Notes: a model not told the origin generated them from the letters alone. Shown: positions 9,291-26,932, numbered from the stretch's first letter. The stretch is DNA of 64,000 bases from Leptospira kanakyensis (GCF_004769235.1 NZ_RQFG01000019.1:186001-250000), one strand, 5' to 3'. Program-made: numbers and translations.

Positions 9291-9426
9291 GAATCATTCC
9301 TTAAAGTGGGGGACTTATCCCACATGGTTCTATTATCGAACCGGGAAATCCACAACTAAAATCTCAAGGGAAATTCATTGTTTTTCCTGTTTTTTTGCCA
9401 TTTCTATGAAATAAACTCATTTTCCA

Positions 9427-9454
9427 TTGACCAAAGAGCCTCATTTAAAATAGT
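9427..9454 (+). promoter_or_regulatory. Candidate sigma-70-type promoter of tRNA-Thr/tRNA-Trp/secE
   Basis: TTGACC (9427-9432), a 16-bp spacer, then AATAGT (9449-9454), 51 bp before tRNA-Thr. The 215-bp gap from 9291 to 9505 otherwise holds only a short GTGGG/CCCAC dyad (9306-9323) near the divergent gene. The -10 matches the consensus at four of six bases, so this is a modest call. Confidence 0.4.
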
Positions 9455-9503
9455 GTAAAAAACCTAGCCTCGCTTGGAAACCCGCGCTTGGGTGGGAAAC
9501 GTT

Positions 9504-9577
<74 letters not shown>

Positions 9578-9583
9578 TGTTTT

Positions 9584-9657
<74 letters not shown>

Positions 9658-9698
9658 GACTACAGAATATATAGAATTAGAGAACAGGACAAGGATCA

Positions 9699-9887
9699 AT
9701 GAAAGCTACGAGTTTCATTCAGGAATGTAAAGCAGAACTTGAAAAAGTACATTGGCCAACGCGCCAAGAGGTAGTGAGTTCTACCGTTGTAGTCCTAGTT
9801 ACAGTATTTATCTTTTCCCTATTTTTATCAGCTTCGGATTTTGTTTTCCTGAAACTGTTAAAGTGGTTCTGGGCATTAGGAACATAG
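9699..9887 (+). CDS. secE: Preprotein translocase subunit SecE
   Basis: A 62-residue single-span SecE, the short form common outside enterobacteria. The amphipathic N-terminal helix carries the conserved [12 protein letters not shown] (about residues 14-25), which clamps SecY, followed by one membrane helix (about 28-58). It lies between tRNA-Trp and nusG, as expected. Its partner SecY is encoded later in the window. Confidence 0.95.
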   Translation: MKATSFIQECKAELEKVHWPTRQEVVSSTVVVLVTVFIFSLFLSASDFVFLKLLKWFWALGT

Positions 9888-9895
9888 GTAGGGAA

Positions 9896-10450
9896 GTGGG
9901 CGATTCTTTAGATAAAAAATGGTATGTTCTTCAAACTTATTCCGGTCACGAGAATAAGGTGAAAACAAACATTGAGAAGATGGTCCAACAACAAAAGCTG
10001 GAAGACCAAATTTTCGCGGTAAAAATTCCTTCAATGGAAGTTGCCGAAATGAAAAACGGCAAGAAGAAGGTCACAAAGAAAAAACTCATGCCGGGTTACG
10101 TTCTCGTTGAGATGAACATGACCGATGACCTTCGATTTAAAATCCAGAACTTACCTTCTGTGTCTACGTTTGTAGGCGGAAAAGGAAAAGGTCCGGAGCC
10201 ACTTTCACTGGATGAGATCAAAAATCTCTTCAGCGATGTGGGAAGTGTGGAATCGGAAGAAGTTTCGAGACCTCGTTTCCTATTCAAAGTGGGCGAAACA
10301 TTGAAAATTATAGATGGTCCGTTTGCTAATTTCACAGGTCTTGTGGATGAAATTTTCCCTGATAAGGGAAGACTCCGCGTTCGTGTAGAAATTTTCGGAA
10401 GATCCACTCCAGTGGAGTTGGATTACCTCCAAGTAAAATCGGAACAATAG
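9896..10450 (+). CDS. nusG: Transcription termination/antitermination protein NusG
   Basis: A 184-residue protein if read from the GTG at 9896, close to the usual 180. The open frame extends upstream to an ATG at 9752, but that would overlap secE by 136 bp and add non-homologous residues. The NGN domain starts with KKWYVLQTYSGHENKV and includes MPGYVLVEM. The C-terminal KOW domain contains IDGPFANFTGLVDEI and ends in VELDYLQV. NusG binds RNA polymerase, links it to Rho or ribosomal S10, and suppresses pausing. Its SD-like AGGTAGGGA overlaps the secE stop. Confidence 0.93.
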   Translation: MGDSLDKKWYVLQTYSGHENKVKTNIEKMVQQQKLEDQIFAVKIPSMEVAEMKNGKKKVTKKKLMPGYVLVEMNMTDDLRFKIQNLPSVSTFVGGKGKGPEPLSLDEIKNLFSDVGSVESEEVSRPRFLFKVGETLKIIDGPFANFTGLVDEIFPDKGRLRVRVEIFGRSTPVELDYLQVKSEQ

Positions 10451-10489
10451 AACTGATAGATTGACTTTTAGTAAGGAACTTGAAACGAG

Positions 10490-10915
10490 ATGGCTGCAAA
10501 GAAAGTAGTAAAACAAATTAAACTCCAAGTGGAAGCAGGGAAAGCAAACCCAGCTCCTCCAGTAGGTCCCGCTCTTGGTCAAGCCGGACTCAATATTATG
10601 GAATTCTGTAAACAGTTCAATGAAAGATCCAAAAACCAAATGGGACTCAAACTCCCTGTGGTCATCACTGTTTATTCCGACAGAAGTTTTACATTCGTAA
10701 CGAAATCTCCTCCAGCAGCGCTTCTTGTGATGAAAGCGCTTGGGATTCCTGGTGGTTCTGCCACTCCCCACACTGTAAAAGTGGGGACAATCAAACGAGC
10801 TCAACTAGAAGAAATTGCAAAAACTAAGATGGAAGACCTAAATGCGAATGATATGGATGCAGCAGTGAACATCATTGCTGGAACTTGTCGTTCCATGGGT
10901 GTAAACGTCGAGTAA
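10490..10915 (+). CDS. rplK: 50S ribosomal protein L11
   Basis: A 141-residue protein of normal length. The N-terminal domain has the thiostrepton-region motif [16 protein letters not shown] (residues 22-37), and the C-terminal 23S-binding domain has KMEDLNA and AGTCRSMGV. It forms the GTPase-associated centre with 23S rRNA helices 43-44. First gene of rplKAJL-rpoBC, 39 bp after nusG, with ATG after a GAAACGAG leader. Confidence 0.97.
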   Translation: MAAKKVVKQIKLQVEAGKANPAPPVGPALGQAGLNIMEFCKQFNERSKNQMGLKLPVVITVYSDRSFTFVTKSPPAALLVMKALGIPGGSATPHTVKVGTIKRAQLEEIAKTKMEDLNANDMDAAVNIIAGTCRSMGVNVE

Positions 10916-10943
10916 TCATTAGGAAACGGGAACCGAAGAAGTC

Positions 10944-11636
10944 ATGAAACGCGGCAAAAAATATATCCAACTCAAAGAGAAAGTCGATCGCACAAAGGCT
11001 TATACCCTTGGTGAAGCAGTCGGTTTGGCAAAAGCTACTAGTTTTTCCAAATTTGATGGAACCTTAGAGATTTCGACTAAAATCAATTATAAATCTCTCC
11101 AAAACGTAAGAGGGACAATCTCTCTTCCACACGGAACTGGAAAAACAATCAAAGTTTTGGTTTTCTGCAAAGGAGACAAACAAAACGAAGCAAAGGAAGC
11201 TGGTGCGGACTTTGTTGGTGATATGGACTTAATCGAAAAAGTTTCCGGTGGTTGGACTGACTTTGATGCTTGTGTGGCTACTCCTGATATGATGAAGGAA
11301 GTAGGTAAACTTGGTCCAGTTCTTGGTCGTAAGGGTCTTATGCCAAAACCAAAAGCAGGAACTGTTACTACTGACGTATCCAAAGCGGTAAAAGAACTCA
11401 AAGCAGGTCGAATTGAATACCGCCCTGACAAAGGGGGAGTGGTTCACTTAGGAGTGGGAAAATGTTCCTTCTCTGATGACAAACTTTCTGACAATATCAA
11501 TGCTGTTGTTGCAGCTCTTATGAAAGACAAACCTTCTGATGCGAAGGGTGATTACCTCAAGTCTTTCTCTGTAGCAGCCACTATGGGAATCGGCGTAAAA
11601 GTCGATGTGAAAGAACTAGTAAACGCGAACATATAA
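10944..11636 (+). CDS. rplA: 50S ribosomal protein L1
   Basis: A 230-residue L1 with the family signature GPVLGRKGLMPKPKAGTVT (about residues 125-143) and LPHGTGK (about 61). L1 forms the mobile stalk near the E site and, in many bacteria, represses translation of rplK-rplA by binding the mRNA. No L1-like leader could be recognised in the short gap before rplK. It follows rplK by 28 bp. Confidence 0.97.
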   Translation: MKRGKKYIQLKEKVDRTKAYTLGEAVGLAKATSFSKFDGTLEISTKINYKSLQNVRGTISLPHGTGKTIKVLVFCKGDKQNEAKEAGADFVGDMDLIEKVSGGWTDFDACVATPDMMKEVGKLGPVLGRKGLMPKPKAGTVTTDVSKAVKELKAGRIEYRPDKGGVVHLGVGKCSFSDDKLSDNINAVVAALMKDKPSDAKGDYLKSFSVAATMGIGVKVDVKELVNANI

Positions 11637-11648
11637 CGAGTAAGAATC

Positions 11649-12182
11649 ATGGCAAATCCATCTAAAATTGAAGCAGTAGCAGAACTTAAAACTCGTTTGG
11701 AAAAACGACCAAACTTTATTTTAGCATCTTACAGCGGTTTAACTGTTGAAGATATGTCCAACCTTCGTGCGAAACTTCGCAAAGAAGGATCGGAGATGAA
11801 GGTAATCAAAAACAACCTTTTTCTCCGTGCATTAAAAGAGTCTTCTGAACATAAAAACAACTCCATTGACTTTGGGGATGTTTACAAAGGACCACTTGCA
11901 GCTATTTTCTCTCTGGATGCACTTCCAGCAGTAGCAAAAGTTTGTAAGGACTTTGCAAAAGATAAGAAGGAACTCGAAATCAGAACCGGCTATATGGACG
12001 GGGAAGTTTTGGGTAAATCTGGAGTAGAGGCGATTGCTGGACTTCCGTCCAAACAAGAACTTCTTGCGCAAGTTGCTCGTGGGATCAATGCTCCTGCAAC
12101 GCAAATTGCTTCTGGAATCAATCAAATCATGGCATCATTGGCTCGCGCCATCAATGCTGTAGCCGAGAAAAACGGCAATTAG
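11649..12182 (+). CDS. rplJ: 50S ribosomal protein L10
   Basis: A 177-residue protein. The N-terminal rRNA-binding domain shows [14 protein letters not shown] (about 49-62) and YKGPLAAIF. The C-terminal helix ([27 protein letters not shown] region, 145-172) has the hydrophobic pattern that binds L7/L12 dimers. It is the base of the stalk, 12 bp after rplA and 36 bp before rplL. Confidence 0.96.
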   Translation: MANPSKIEAVAELKTRLEKRPNFILASYSGLTVEDMSNLRAKLRKEGSEMKVIKNNLFLRALKESSEHKNNSIDFGDVYKGPLAAIFSLDALPAVAKVCKDFAKDKKELEIRTGYMDGEVLGKSGVEAIAGLPSKQELLAQVARGINAPATQIASGINQIMASLARAINAVAEKNGN

Positions 12183-12218
12183 TAATCATAGTGATTAGTA
12201 GGATAAGGAGAATATAGG

Positions 12219-12602
12219 ATGTCTGTTGACGCGCTATTAGAACAAATTGGAAGTCTTACATTAGTTCAGGCAGCTGATCTAGTGAAAAAGATGGAGGACA
12301 AATTCGGGATTTCTGCTGCTGCACCGGTTGCGGTAGCGGCTGTTGCGGGTGCAGGTGGTGGCGCAGCTGCTGCTGAAGAGCCTGCAACTTTCAATGTAAT
12401 CTTGAAAGCACACGGTGACAAAAAGATCGACGTTATTAAACTCGTTCGCGAAATCACTGGTCTTGGATTGGCAGATGCGAAAACGCTTGTTGAAGCTGGT
12501 GGAAAATCAGTGAAAGAAGGCGTTTCTAAAGACGAAGCTGCTGATATTAAGAAAAAACTCGAAGGTGTTGGGGCTCAAGTAGAAGTTGCTGCTGCCGGTT
12601 AA
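12219..12602 (+). CDS. rplL: 50S ribosomal protein L7/L12
   Basis: A 127-residue stalk protein. It has an N-terminal dimerisation domain (residues 1-30), an Ala/Gly/Val-rich flexible hinge (about 34-54), and a globular C-terminal domain with [19 protein letters not shown]. It recruits translational GTPases. SD AAGGAG lies upstream. A hairpin with T-run follows before rpoB. Confidence 0.97.
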   Translation: MSVDALLEQIGSLTLVQAADLVKKMEDKFGISAAAPVAVAAVAGAGGGAAAAEEPATFNVILKAHGDKKIDVIKLVREITGLGLADAKTLVEAGGKSVKEGVSKDEAADIKKKLEGVGAQVEVAAAG

Positions 12603-12638
12603 TCGGTTGCCAATTTTTAAACCCAGTCTTCAAAAACT

Positions 12639-12679
12639 TAGAGGCAGGGAGGCCGTAGGCGTCCCCACCTCTATTTTTT
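12639..12679 (+). terminator. Attenuator-like terminator between rplL and rpoB
   Basis: TAGAGG (12639-12644) pairs with CCTCTA (12668-12673), and an inner GGGA/TCCC pair extends the stem. Six T residues follow (12674-12679). Its position matches the rplL-rpoB attenuator known in enterobacteria, which lowers rpoBC transcription relative to ribosomal genes. The function here is inferred from position and form. Confidence 0.6.
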
Positions 12680-12727
12680 CGTTTATCATACCATCTATTA
12701 TTTTGTTGTCTCTAGGGAGAGTATTCC

Positions 12728-16414
<3,687 letters not shown>

Positions 16415-16428
16415 GGAAGGGAAAAAGT

Positions 16429-20730
<4,302 letters not shown>

Positions 20731-20746
20731 TCACTAACAGAAGTCA

Positions 20747-20777
20747 CTAGAAATCATCTAAATTAGATGGTTTCTGG
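20747..20777 (+). promoter_or_regulatory. Strong hairpin after rpoC, start of a structured rpoC-rpsL spacer
   Basis: CTAGAAATCATCTA (20747-20760) pairs with TAGATGGTTTCTGG (20764-20777), a 14-bp stem with two G-T pairs and a three-base loop. No T-run follows, so it is not a classic terminator. GGGACA (20777-20782) could instead pair with TGTCCC (20807-20812). A small GACG-AAAA-CGTC hairpin (20827-20838) is followed by a T-run to 20849. It may be an RNase processing site or attenuator between rpoC and the str genes. Confidence 0.5.
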
Positions 20778-20878
20778 GGACAAAAATCATGTTTTCGTTT
20801 ACAGAATGTCCCTATCTGGAATTTTGGACGAAAACGTCATTATTTTTTTAAAGACAGAGAAGTAGAAGAAGGAATCGA

Positions 20879-21253
20879 ATGCCTACAATTAACCAGCTCA
20901 TCCGCATTGGAAGAGAAGACCAAAAGAAAAGAACTAAATCTCCTGCCCTAAAAGCATGCCCACAAAGACGTGGAGTTTGCACTAGGGTAATGACCTTTAC
21001 TCCTAAAAAACCGAACTCAGCTCTTCGTAAAGTAGCAAGGGTTCGCCTCACTACTGGAATTGAAGTGACTGCTTACATTCCTGGTGAAGGCCATAACCTC
21101 CAAGAACACAACGTGGTTCTCATCCGTGGGGGAAGGGTAAAAGATTTACCAGGGGTTCGTTATCATATCATTCGTGGAACACTGGATACACTCGGTGTAG
21201 ACAAACGTCGTAAAGGACGTTCTAAATACGGCGCTAAGCGTCCTAAAGCGTAA
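20879..21253 (+). CDS. rpsL: 30S ribosomal protein S12
   Basis: A 124-residue protein of the decoding centre. It keeps the streptomycin-sensitive type sequence [11 protein letters not shown] (about 41-51) and [13 protein letters not shown] (about 85-97). It starts the str-type cluster rpsL-rpsG-EF-G-like-tuf. SD AGAAGGAAT precedes the ATG. Confidence 0.97.
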   Translation: MPTINQLIRIGREDQKKRTKSPALKACPQRRGVCTRVMTFTPKKPNSALRKVARVRLTTGIEVTAYIPGEGHNLQEHNVVLIRGGRVKDLPGVRYHIIRGTLDTLGVDKRRKGRSKYGAKRPKA

Positions 21254-21267
21254 TCGGAGAAAGGTAT

Positions 21268-21741
21268 ATGTCTAGAAGAAGAGGAAAAGTTGAACCACGC
21301 CACATCGAAGGCGATCCTAAATACAATGACAAGGTGATTTCTAAGTTTATCAACTGCCTAATGGTAGATGGTAAAAAAAGTGTCGCTGAAGCCGTGTTCT
21401 ACGATGCATTAGAAGTAATTGCTAAAAAAACAGGACAAGATCCTTTTGCAGTTTTCCAAGAAGCATTGGAAAATGCAAAACCACAAGTGGAAGTAAAATC
21501 CCGCCGAGTGGGTGGTGTTACTTACCAAGTACCAATTGAAGTTCGTCCAGAAAGACGTCTTGCACTTGGTATCAGATGGCTTATCAAATACAGCCGTGGT
21601 AGAAACGAAAAATCAATGAAGAACAAATTGGCTGCAGAATTTATGGAAGCGCAAAAAGGCACCGGATCTGCGATCAAGAAAAAAGAAGACATCAGAAAGA
21701 TGGCAGACGCCAACAAGGCTTTCTCCCACTACCGCTGGTAG
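21268..21741 (+). CDS. rpsG: 30S ribosomal protein S7
   Basis: A 157-residue S7 with the conserved MSRRRGKVEPR start, VGGVTYQVPIEV (about 77-88) and the C-terminal FSHYRW. It nucleates the 30S head and lines the E site. In E. coli S7 also represses its own operon. It follows rpsL by 14 bp and is closed by a strong terminator. Confidence 0.97.
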   Translation: MSRRRGKVEPRHIEGDPKYNDKVISKFINCLMVDGKKSVAEAVFYDALEVIAKKTGQDPFAVFQEALENAKPQVEVKSRRVGGVTYQVPIEVRPERRLALGIRWLIKYSRGRNEKSMKNKLAAEFMEAQKGTGSAIKKKEDIRKMADANKAFSHYRW

Positions 21742-21770
21742 TCTCATCCATTCGATTCCAAACATTGATA

Positions 21771-21800
21771 AGCCAGGTGAAAACCTGGCTTTTTTATTTT
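21771..21800 (+). terminator. Strong intrinsic terminator after rpsG
   Basis: AGCCAGGT (21771-21778) and ACCTGGCT (21783-21790) form a perfect 8-bp stem with a GAAA tetraloop, followed by TTTTTATTTT. It splits rpsL-rpsG from the EF-G-like gene and tuf, so these are at least partly separate transcription units. Confidence 0.88.
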
Positions 21801-21814
21801 AGCGCACAAAAATC

Positions 21815-23761
21815 ATGAAATACCGAACAGTTGGAATTTTTGCACATATTGATTCGGGTAAAACCACACTCACCGAACGAATCTTATTTGAAGCAGGTAA
21901 AATTTCTGCTGTCGGTTCCATTGAAGACGGGAACACGGAATCGGATTCTTTACAGGAAGAAATTGACCGAGGAATTTCCATTCGCACCACATTTCATTCC
22001 CTTCCATGGAATACAAATTTTGGTGAGTTCAGGATCCAACTCGTAGACACACCGGGTCATATTGACTTTCGTAACCAAGTCACAGACCTTTTGCCTGCTA
22101 TGGAAACTGCCATAGTTGTTTTGGAGGCAGGGACTGTGGTGCAATCACAAGCCCGCCTTGTCATTGAGGAACTAACAAAAGCCTCTGTTCCTATGGTGTT
22201 TTTTATCAACAAACTGGATAGGTTTGGAGATGATTACTTGGACACTCTTGTGTCTTTAGAAGAAATTTTAGGCGGAGCTCCTGTGGCTCTCTTTCAGAAA
22301 GACGAATTGGGAAAATTGGAATACTATTTCCAGCACCCTTCCGCTTTTCCAAAAACAGTAAAAGAAGAATTAATTTCCTGGAGCGATGATCTGATGATTT
22401 CCTCCTGGAACGATCCTTCTGGCCAAACGGACTTTTCGATGATTGGGTTACACACGGGCCCGAAGGCCGGGAAACTCTATCCTGTTTACGGAGGTTCTGC
22501 GAAAACGGGGGAGGGAGTTCGGGAACTTTTGGATTTGGTACTTTGGACAGAACCAAAAGAAACAGAAGATCCTTCTTCTCTTGCCTTGCCAATGCTTGTC
22601 CTCTCGAGAAGGACTAATCCTGAGTTTGGTCGGTATGCGGTCGTTTATCCAACACGTGATATCCGCTTGGATGAGATCCAGTCTTTATGGAAGCAGTTGC
22701 TAACCAATGGAGAGGAGAACTCCACCCGCCGAGCGAAAGGAAATTCTATAGAGGAAAATCCCTTTCATTTCCTAGATCCAGAAACAGAAGAAACACTCAC
22801 TACTTTACAAAAGGGTAAATTGGTTTTCCTAAAAAATCACTTGGATCTAGTTCTATTGCCCGCCAAGTCAGTGGTCCAAACAAATGGCCTTCCTTCCGAA
22901 GAAGAGGGCCCACCTTCGGATCGTTCCCAAAGCCCTTTCTCTGTGGTCTTGGAACCAGACGAATCATCGGAGAAAGAGTTTTGGTTATGTCGCCTGGAAG
23001 AACTGGTTTGGGAAGATCCAGGGTATGTGCTCCAAAACAAGGAAGATACCGGACAGTTGGTACTCCTTGGCCGAGGAGAACTCCATTTGGAAATTGGAAT
23101 CCGAAGGGTAATGGAAAGAACCGAAAAAAAACTCAATTTTAGTTCGATAAACATTGCCAAATTAGAGCATCTTAAAAAAATGTCTCATAAGGTTGCCCTA
23201 GAGCATCGTGCCTTTGAAGATCAAAAATCAAGCGGCGCGCTCATCGCAGTCCTGGAAGATACTGCCGATTTTTCGAAGCATATTGCCTTCGAGGTAAGTC
23301 TTCCGGAAGAAGTAAAAAATTCGATAGAAACGTCCTTTTTGGAAGCCTGCTTACACGGGTTCTACGGTGAGGAAGTTGTAGGTCTTAGACTTCGTGTTCT
23401 CTCTTACGAGATGCCGAAGGGAGACGTGCAAATCACTTTGACGCTTTTGAAAGTAGCGATACTGGCAGGTGTAAAGGAATTGTTTCCATCCAACACATAT
23501 TTGGTCGGACCCCTCACGGAAATAGAAGTGATGGTGGACGCAGACCACTTAGGTGTAGTTCTTTCTGATCTAAGTCGCAGAAACGCTAAGGTGGTCTCCA
23601 TCGAGGAAGCTGTGGCAGGGAAGAGTCACTTAAAAGCCAATGCACCGGCCCAAAACCTGCTTGGCTTTTCAGGGGCTCTTAGAAACATGACCAAAGGGAT
23701 TGGCATTTCTTGGGAAAGGACTGCTTTTACCTATGAATTTCATGCAGTTTTAAAGGAGTAA
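21815..23761 (+). CDS. Divergent EF-G/ribosomal-protection-type translational GTPase
   Basis: A 648-residue EF-G superfamily protein, shorter than a normal EF-G (about 690-705). Its GTPase motifs are complete: AHIDSGKTT (G1, 10-18), RGISIRTT (G2, 52-59), DTPGH (G3, 78-82), NKLD (G4, 132-135) and SAK (G5). Segments such as LYPVYGGSAKTGEG resemble TetM-type ribosomal protection proteins more than canonical EF-G. The domain V end reads LRNMTKGIGISWERTAFTYEF, with an insertion relative to the usual LRSLTQGRA-type motif. It occupies the fusA position between rpsG and tuf. The main EF-G is expected elsewhere. Its exact role is unknown. Confidence 0.8.
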   Translation: MKYRTVGIFAHIDSGKTTLTERILFEAGKISAVGSIEDGNTESDSLQEEIDRGISIRTTFHSLPWNTNFGEFRIQLVDTPGHIDFRNQVTDLLPAMETAIVVLEAGTVVQSQARLVIEELTKASVPMVFFINKLDRFGDDYLDTLVSLEEILGGAPVALFQKDELGKLEYYFQHPSAFPKTVKEELISWSDDLMISSWNDPSGQTDFSMIGLHTGPKAGKLYPVYGGSAKTGEGVRELLDLVLWTEPKETEDPSSLALPMLVLSRRTNPEFGRYAVVYPTRDIRLDEIQSLWKQLLTNGEENSTRRAKGNSIEENPFHFLDPETEETLTTLQKGKLVFLKNHLDLVLLPAKSVVQTNGLPSEEEGPPSDRSQSPFSVVLEPDESSEKEFWLCRLEELVWEDPGYVLQNKEDTGQLVLLGRGELHLEIGIRRVMERTEKKLNFSSINIAKLEHLKKMSHKVALEHRAFEDQKSSGALIAVLEDTADFSKHIAFEVSLPEEVKNSIETSFLEACLHGFYGEEVVGLRLRVLSYEMPKGDVQITLTLLKVAILAGVKELFPSNTYLVGPLTEIEVMVDADHLGVVLSDLSRRNAKVVSIEEAVAGKSHLKANAPAQNLLGFSGALRNMTKGIGISWERTAFTYEFHAVLKE

Positions 23762-23810
23762 AGAACCGAGGATCGGGTCTTGCACCACGATTGAGGAGTA
23801 GATTCTAACA

Positions 23811-25016
23811 ATGGCTAAAGAAAAATTTGACCGTTCAAAACCACACTTAAACATCGGAACTATTGGTCACGTTGACCACGGTAAGACAACCCTAACAGCA
23901 GCAATCACTACAACGCTTGCGAAGTTAGTTGGTGGAAAAAATAAAGCGATTGCTTATGACCAAATCGACAATGCGCCCGAAGAAAAGGCTCGTGGGATTA
24001 CTATTGCAACGTCTCACCAGGAGTATGAAACTCCAAACCGTCACTACGCACACGTAGATTGCCCGGGACACGCGGACTATGTTAAAAACATGATTACTGG
24101 TGCTGCTCAGATGGACGCTGCGATTCTCGTAGTATCTGCAACTGACGGTGCTATGCCACAAACTAAAGAACACATCCTTCTTGCTCGCCAAGTAGGGGTT
24201 CCTTACATCGTGGTTTACCTAAACAAAGCTGACATGCTCGCTGCTGATGAAAGAGACGATATGGTTGAGATGGTTAAAGAGGAAATCAAAGACCTTCTTA
24301 ACAAATACAACTTTCCTGGTGATAAAACACCTTTCATCTCTGGTTCTGCATTAAAAGCTCTTGAAGGTGAAGATTCTGACTTAGGAATGAAATCCATTCT
24401 TAAACTTATGGAAGCTGTTGATACTTACGTTCCAAACCCTACACGTATTGTTGATAAACCTTTCCTTATGCCAGTTGAGGACGTATTCTCAATCACTGGT
24501 CGTGGAACTGTTGCAACTGGTCGTGTGGAGCAAGGTGTTCTTAAGATCAACGACGAGATCGAAATCGTTGGTATCCGTGATACATCTAAATCAGTTGTTA
24601 CTGGTATTGAGATGTTCCGTAAACTACTCGATCAAGCAGAAGCTGGAGACAACATTGGTGCTCTTCTTCGCGGAACTAAAAAAGAAGACATCGAAAGAGG
24701 TCAAGTTCTTGCGAAACCGGGTACTATCACTCCACACAGAAAATTTAAAGCGGAAGTTTACGTTCTTACTAAAGACGAAGGTGGACGTCATACTCCATTC
24801 TTTAACAACTACCGTCCTCAGTTCTACTTCAGAACTACAGACATCACTGGTGTTTGTAACCTTCCTGGTGGAATGGAGATGGTTATGCCGGGAGATAACG
24901 TTACGATGTCAATCGAACTTATCCACCCAATTGCTATGGACCAAGGTTTGAAGTTCGCTATCCGTGAGGGTGGAAGAACAATTGGTTCTGGTGTTGTTGC
25001 GGAGATCGTTGAGTAA
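23811..25016 (+). CDS. tuf: Elongation factor Tu
   Basis: A 401-residue EF-Tu. It has GHVDHGKTT (P-loop, about 19-27), RGITIATSH (switch I), DCPGHADY (G3), NKADM (G4, where most EF-Tu have NKCDM) and [10 protein letters not shown] (G5). Domains II and III are complete and end in [14 protein letters not shown]. It delivers aminoacyl-tRNA to the ribosome. It is 49 bp after the EF-G-like gene and 5 bp before rpsJ, linking the str and S10 gene sets. Confidence 0.98.
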   Translation: MAKEKFDRSKPHLNIGTIGHVDHGKTTLTAAITTTLAKLVGGKNKAIAYDQIDNAPEEKARGITIATSHQEYETPNRHYAHVDCPGHADYVKNMITGAAQMDAAILVVSATDGAMPQTKEHILLARQVGVPYIVVYLNKADMLAADERDDMVEMVKEEIKDLLNKYNFPGDKTPFISGSALKALEGEDSDLGMKSILKLMEAVDTYVPNPTRIVDKPFLMPVEDVFSITGRGTVATGRVEQGVLKINDEIEIVGIRDTSKSVVTGIEMFRKLLDQAEAGDNIGALLRGTKKEDIERGQVLAKPGTITPHRKFKAEVYVLTKDEGGRHTPFFNNYRPQFYFRTTDITGVCNLPGGMEMVMPGDNVTMSIELIHPIAMDQGLKFAIREGGRTIGSGVVAEIVE

Positions 25017-25021
25017 TCCCA

Positions 25022-25330
25022 ATGGCTGGACAAAGAATTCGCGTTAAGTTAAAAGCTTTCGATCATCGGTTGATTGACCAATCAACCTTTGAAATCGTTG
25101 CGACTGCGAAGAGGACCGGAGCTACTGTCTCCGGTCCAATCCCACTTCCAACGAAAAAAGAAATCTACACGGTATTACGTTCTCCGCACGTGAATAAAAA
25201 AGCTAGAGAACAATTTGAAATGAGAACTCACAAGAGACTCATCGATATTTTAAATACGAATGAAGATACGGTAGAAGCCCTGATGAAGCTTCAACTCCCT
25301 GCTGGAGTTTCCGTAGATATTAAATCCTAA
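25022..25330 (+). CDS. rpsJ: 30S ribosomal protein S10
   Basis: A 102-residue S10 (NusE) with [26 protein letters not shown] (about 38-48) and KRLIDILN. In addition to its 30S role it binds NusB and NusG in antitermination complexes. It is the first gene of the S10 series and follows the tuf stop by only 5 bp, so translation is probably coupled to tuf. Confidence 0.97.
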   Translation: MAGQRIRVKLKAFDHRLIDQSTFEIVATAKRTGATVSGPIPLPTKKEIYTVLRSPHVNKKAREQFEMRTHKRLIDILNTNEDTVEALMKLQLPAGVSVDIKS

Positions 25331-25341
25331 GGATAGGATCC

Positions 25342-25965
25342 ATGGCTAAAGGTTTAATCGGCGAAAAATTGGGCATGGCCCACATATTCAATAACGAAGG
25401 TAAAATGGTTACTGTAACTGTTTTACGCGTGGGTCCTTGTTTTGTGTCCCAGGTAAAAACATCTGCGAACGACGGCTACGAAGCGGTTCAATTAGCATTT
25501 GGTGATGCCAAAGAAAAACACATGACGAAGGCCGAAGTTGGACACATTAAAAAAGCTAACATTGCAGCTCCTAAAAAAACTCTGATTGAATTCAAAGGTT
25601 TTGAGGATGTAGCAGTTGGTGCTGAGGTAAAACTCGCTGATGTGTTTGCTTTGAACGACACGGTGAAAGTAACCGGAACTTCTAAGGGAAAGGGAACACA
25701 AGGTGTTGTTAAACGACACGGTTTTGCTGGTGGTCCTGCTGGACACGGTTCCAGATTCCAAAGACATCCTGGTTCGATTGGTTCTAACACAACTCCTGGA
25801 CGTGTGTTCAAGGGTTTGAAAATGGGCGGAAGAATGGGTTCTGAACAGAGCACTGTTCGAAACCTGAAAGTAGTAAAAATTGATGCAGACGCCAACTTGG
25901 TATTTGTATCCGGTCCGGTTCCAGGAAGAGAACGCGGTATCGTTACGATAGAGAAAATCGGATAA
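25342..25965 (+). CDS. rplC: 50S ribosomal protein L3
   Basis: A 207-residue protein with [19 protein letters not shown] (about 129-147) and KMGGRMG. The loop that carries the methylated Gln in E. coli L3 reads [10 protein letters not shown] here, so no Gln is available for a PrmB-type methylation. This is also true of many other bacteria. It is an early assembly protein near the peptidyl-transferase centre, 11 bp after rpsJ. Confidence 0.97.
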   Translation: MAKGLIGEKLGMAHIFNNEGKMVTVTVLRVGPCFVSQVKTSANDGYEAVQLAFGDAKEKHMTKAEVGHIKKANIAAPKKTLIEFKGFEDVAVGAEVKLADVFALNDTVKVTGTSKGKGTQGVVKRHGFAGGPAGHGSRFQRHPGSIGSNTTPGRVFKGLKMGGRMGSEQSTVRNLKVVKIDADANLVFVSGPVPGRERGIVTIEKIG

Positions 25966-25984
25966 ATAAATAGATAGGTAGAAC

Positions 25985-26620
25985 ATGAAAGCGCGTAAAT
26001 ACAATAAAGAAGGCGTATTCGTAAGCGAAGTTGAACTTCCGGCAGAATTATTTGCTACCGGCATTTCGCTTGGAGCCATCTATGATGCGGTTAAAGCTGA
26101 AAATGCGAACAACAGACAAGGAACACATTCTACTAAAGATCGTTCCGAAGTTCGCGGTGGGGGAATCAAACCTTGGGCTCAAAAGGGAACTGGTCGTGCA
26201 AGACAAGGATCCATTAGAGCTCCACATTTCGTTGGTGGTGGTATCATTCATGGACCAAAACCAAGAGATTATTCCTCTAACTTGTCACGCAGCGTTAAGA
26301 AAAAGGCTGTTCTCTCCATCCTTAACAAAAAGGCAGAAGAAAACAGAATCGCGATCATAGAAGACGTAGAACCTTCTTCTTACTCCACAAAATCCATCTA
26401 CAACATTTTGAAGAACATGGAAATTGCGGAGAAGGGTAACGTGGGTTTTGTGGTAGCTGGTGAAAACCAATTCCTCAAAAAATCCACTCGCAATATAGAG
26501 AACCTCAAATATGTGAACAGCAAACGAGTCGTTTGCCGAGACATCCTCTATAATAACAATTTAGTAATCTCTGAAAGCGCTTTGAAAGAGCTTCAGGCAC
26601 AGTATTCTAAGAAAGGATAA
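25985..26620 (+). CDS. rplD: 50S ribosomal protein L4
   Basis: A 211-residue L4. The extended loop lining the exit tunnel reads [20 protein letters not shown] (about 56-75), the region involved in macrolide susceptibility. E. coli L4 also regulates the S10 operon. There is no long leader before rpsJ here, so that mechanism is not evident. It is 19 bp after rplC. Confidence 0.97.
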   Translation: MKARKYNKEGVFVSEVELPAELFATGISLGAIYDAVKAENANNRQGTHSTKDRSEVRGGGIKPWAQKGTGRARQGSIRAPHFVGGGIIHGPKPRDYSSNLSRSVKKKAVLSILNKKAEENRIAIIEDVEPSSYSTKSIYNILKNMEIAEKGNVGFVVAGENQFLKKSTRNIENLKYVNSKRVVCRDILYNNNLVISESALKELQAQYSKKG

Positions 26621-26624
26621 GACA

Positions 26625-26930
26625 GTGAACCTAGAGAATGTAATCTTATCACCAGTTGTTACAGAAAAGTCGCAAGACCTTCAATCAATTGGAGAACGTA
26701 TGGGAAAAAGAACTGTCAAGTATACGTTCAAAGTCCACCCGGATGCGAACAAAACTTTGATCAAACAAGCCCTGAAACAAATGTATAACGTTGTTCCAAC
26801 TGCTGTAAACGTAGCCGTTTACCGTGGGAAAATGAAACGTTTTAGAAACATGCCGTCCCCAAGACCTCACTACAAAAAAGCTGTAGTGACGTTTGCTGAC
26901 GGAGCAAATTTGGATTTTGCTAAGGTTTAA
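26625..26930 (+). CDS. rplW: 50S ribosomal protein L23
   Basis: A 101-residue L23 from a GTG start placed 4 bp after the rplD stop, with GAAAGGA as ribosome site. It shows LSPVVTEKS near the N-terminus and [17 protein letters not shown], as in the family. It sits at the tunnel exit and docks trigger factor and SRP. Confidence 0.96.
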   Translation: MNLENVILSPVVTEKSQDLQSIGERMGKRTVKYTFKVHPDANKTLIKQALKQMYNVVPTAVNVAVYRGKMKRFRNMPSPRPHYKKAVVTFADGANLDFAKV

Positions 26931-26932
26931 TT

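Noticed and set aside
9752..9895. N-terminal extension of the nusG frame
   Set aside because: It would overlap secE by 136 bp and has no NusG-like sequence; the GTG at 9896 gives a normal length.
10280..10804. 174-residue open frame on the minus strand across nusG and rplK
   Set aside because: It crosses two certain genes antisense and shows no family pattern.
21815..23761. Acquired tetracycline-resistance gene
   Set aside because: The TetM-like features are real, but the gene sits inside the conserved str-tuf order with no mobile element or change in base composition, so it is more likely an old chromosomal paralogue.
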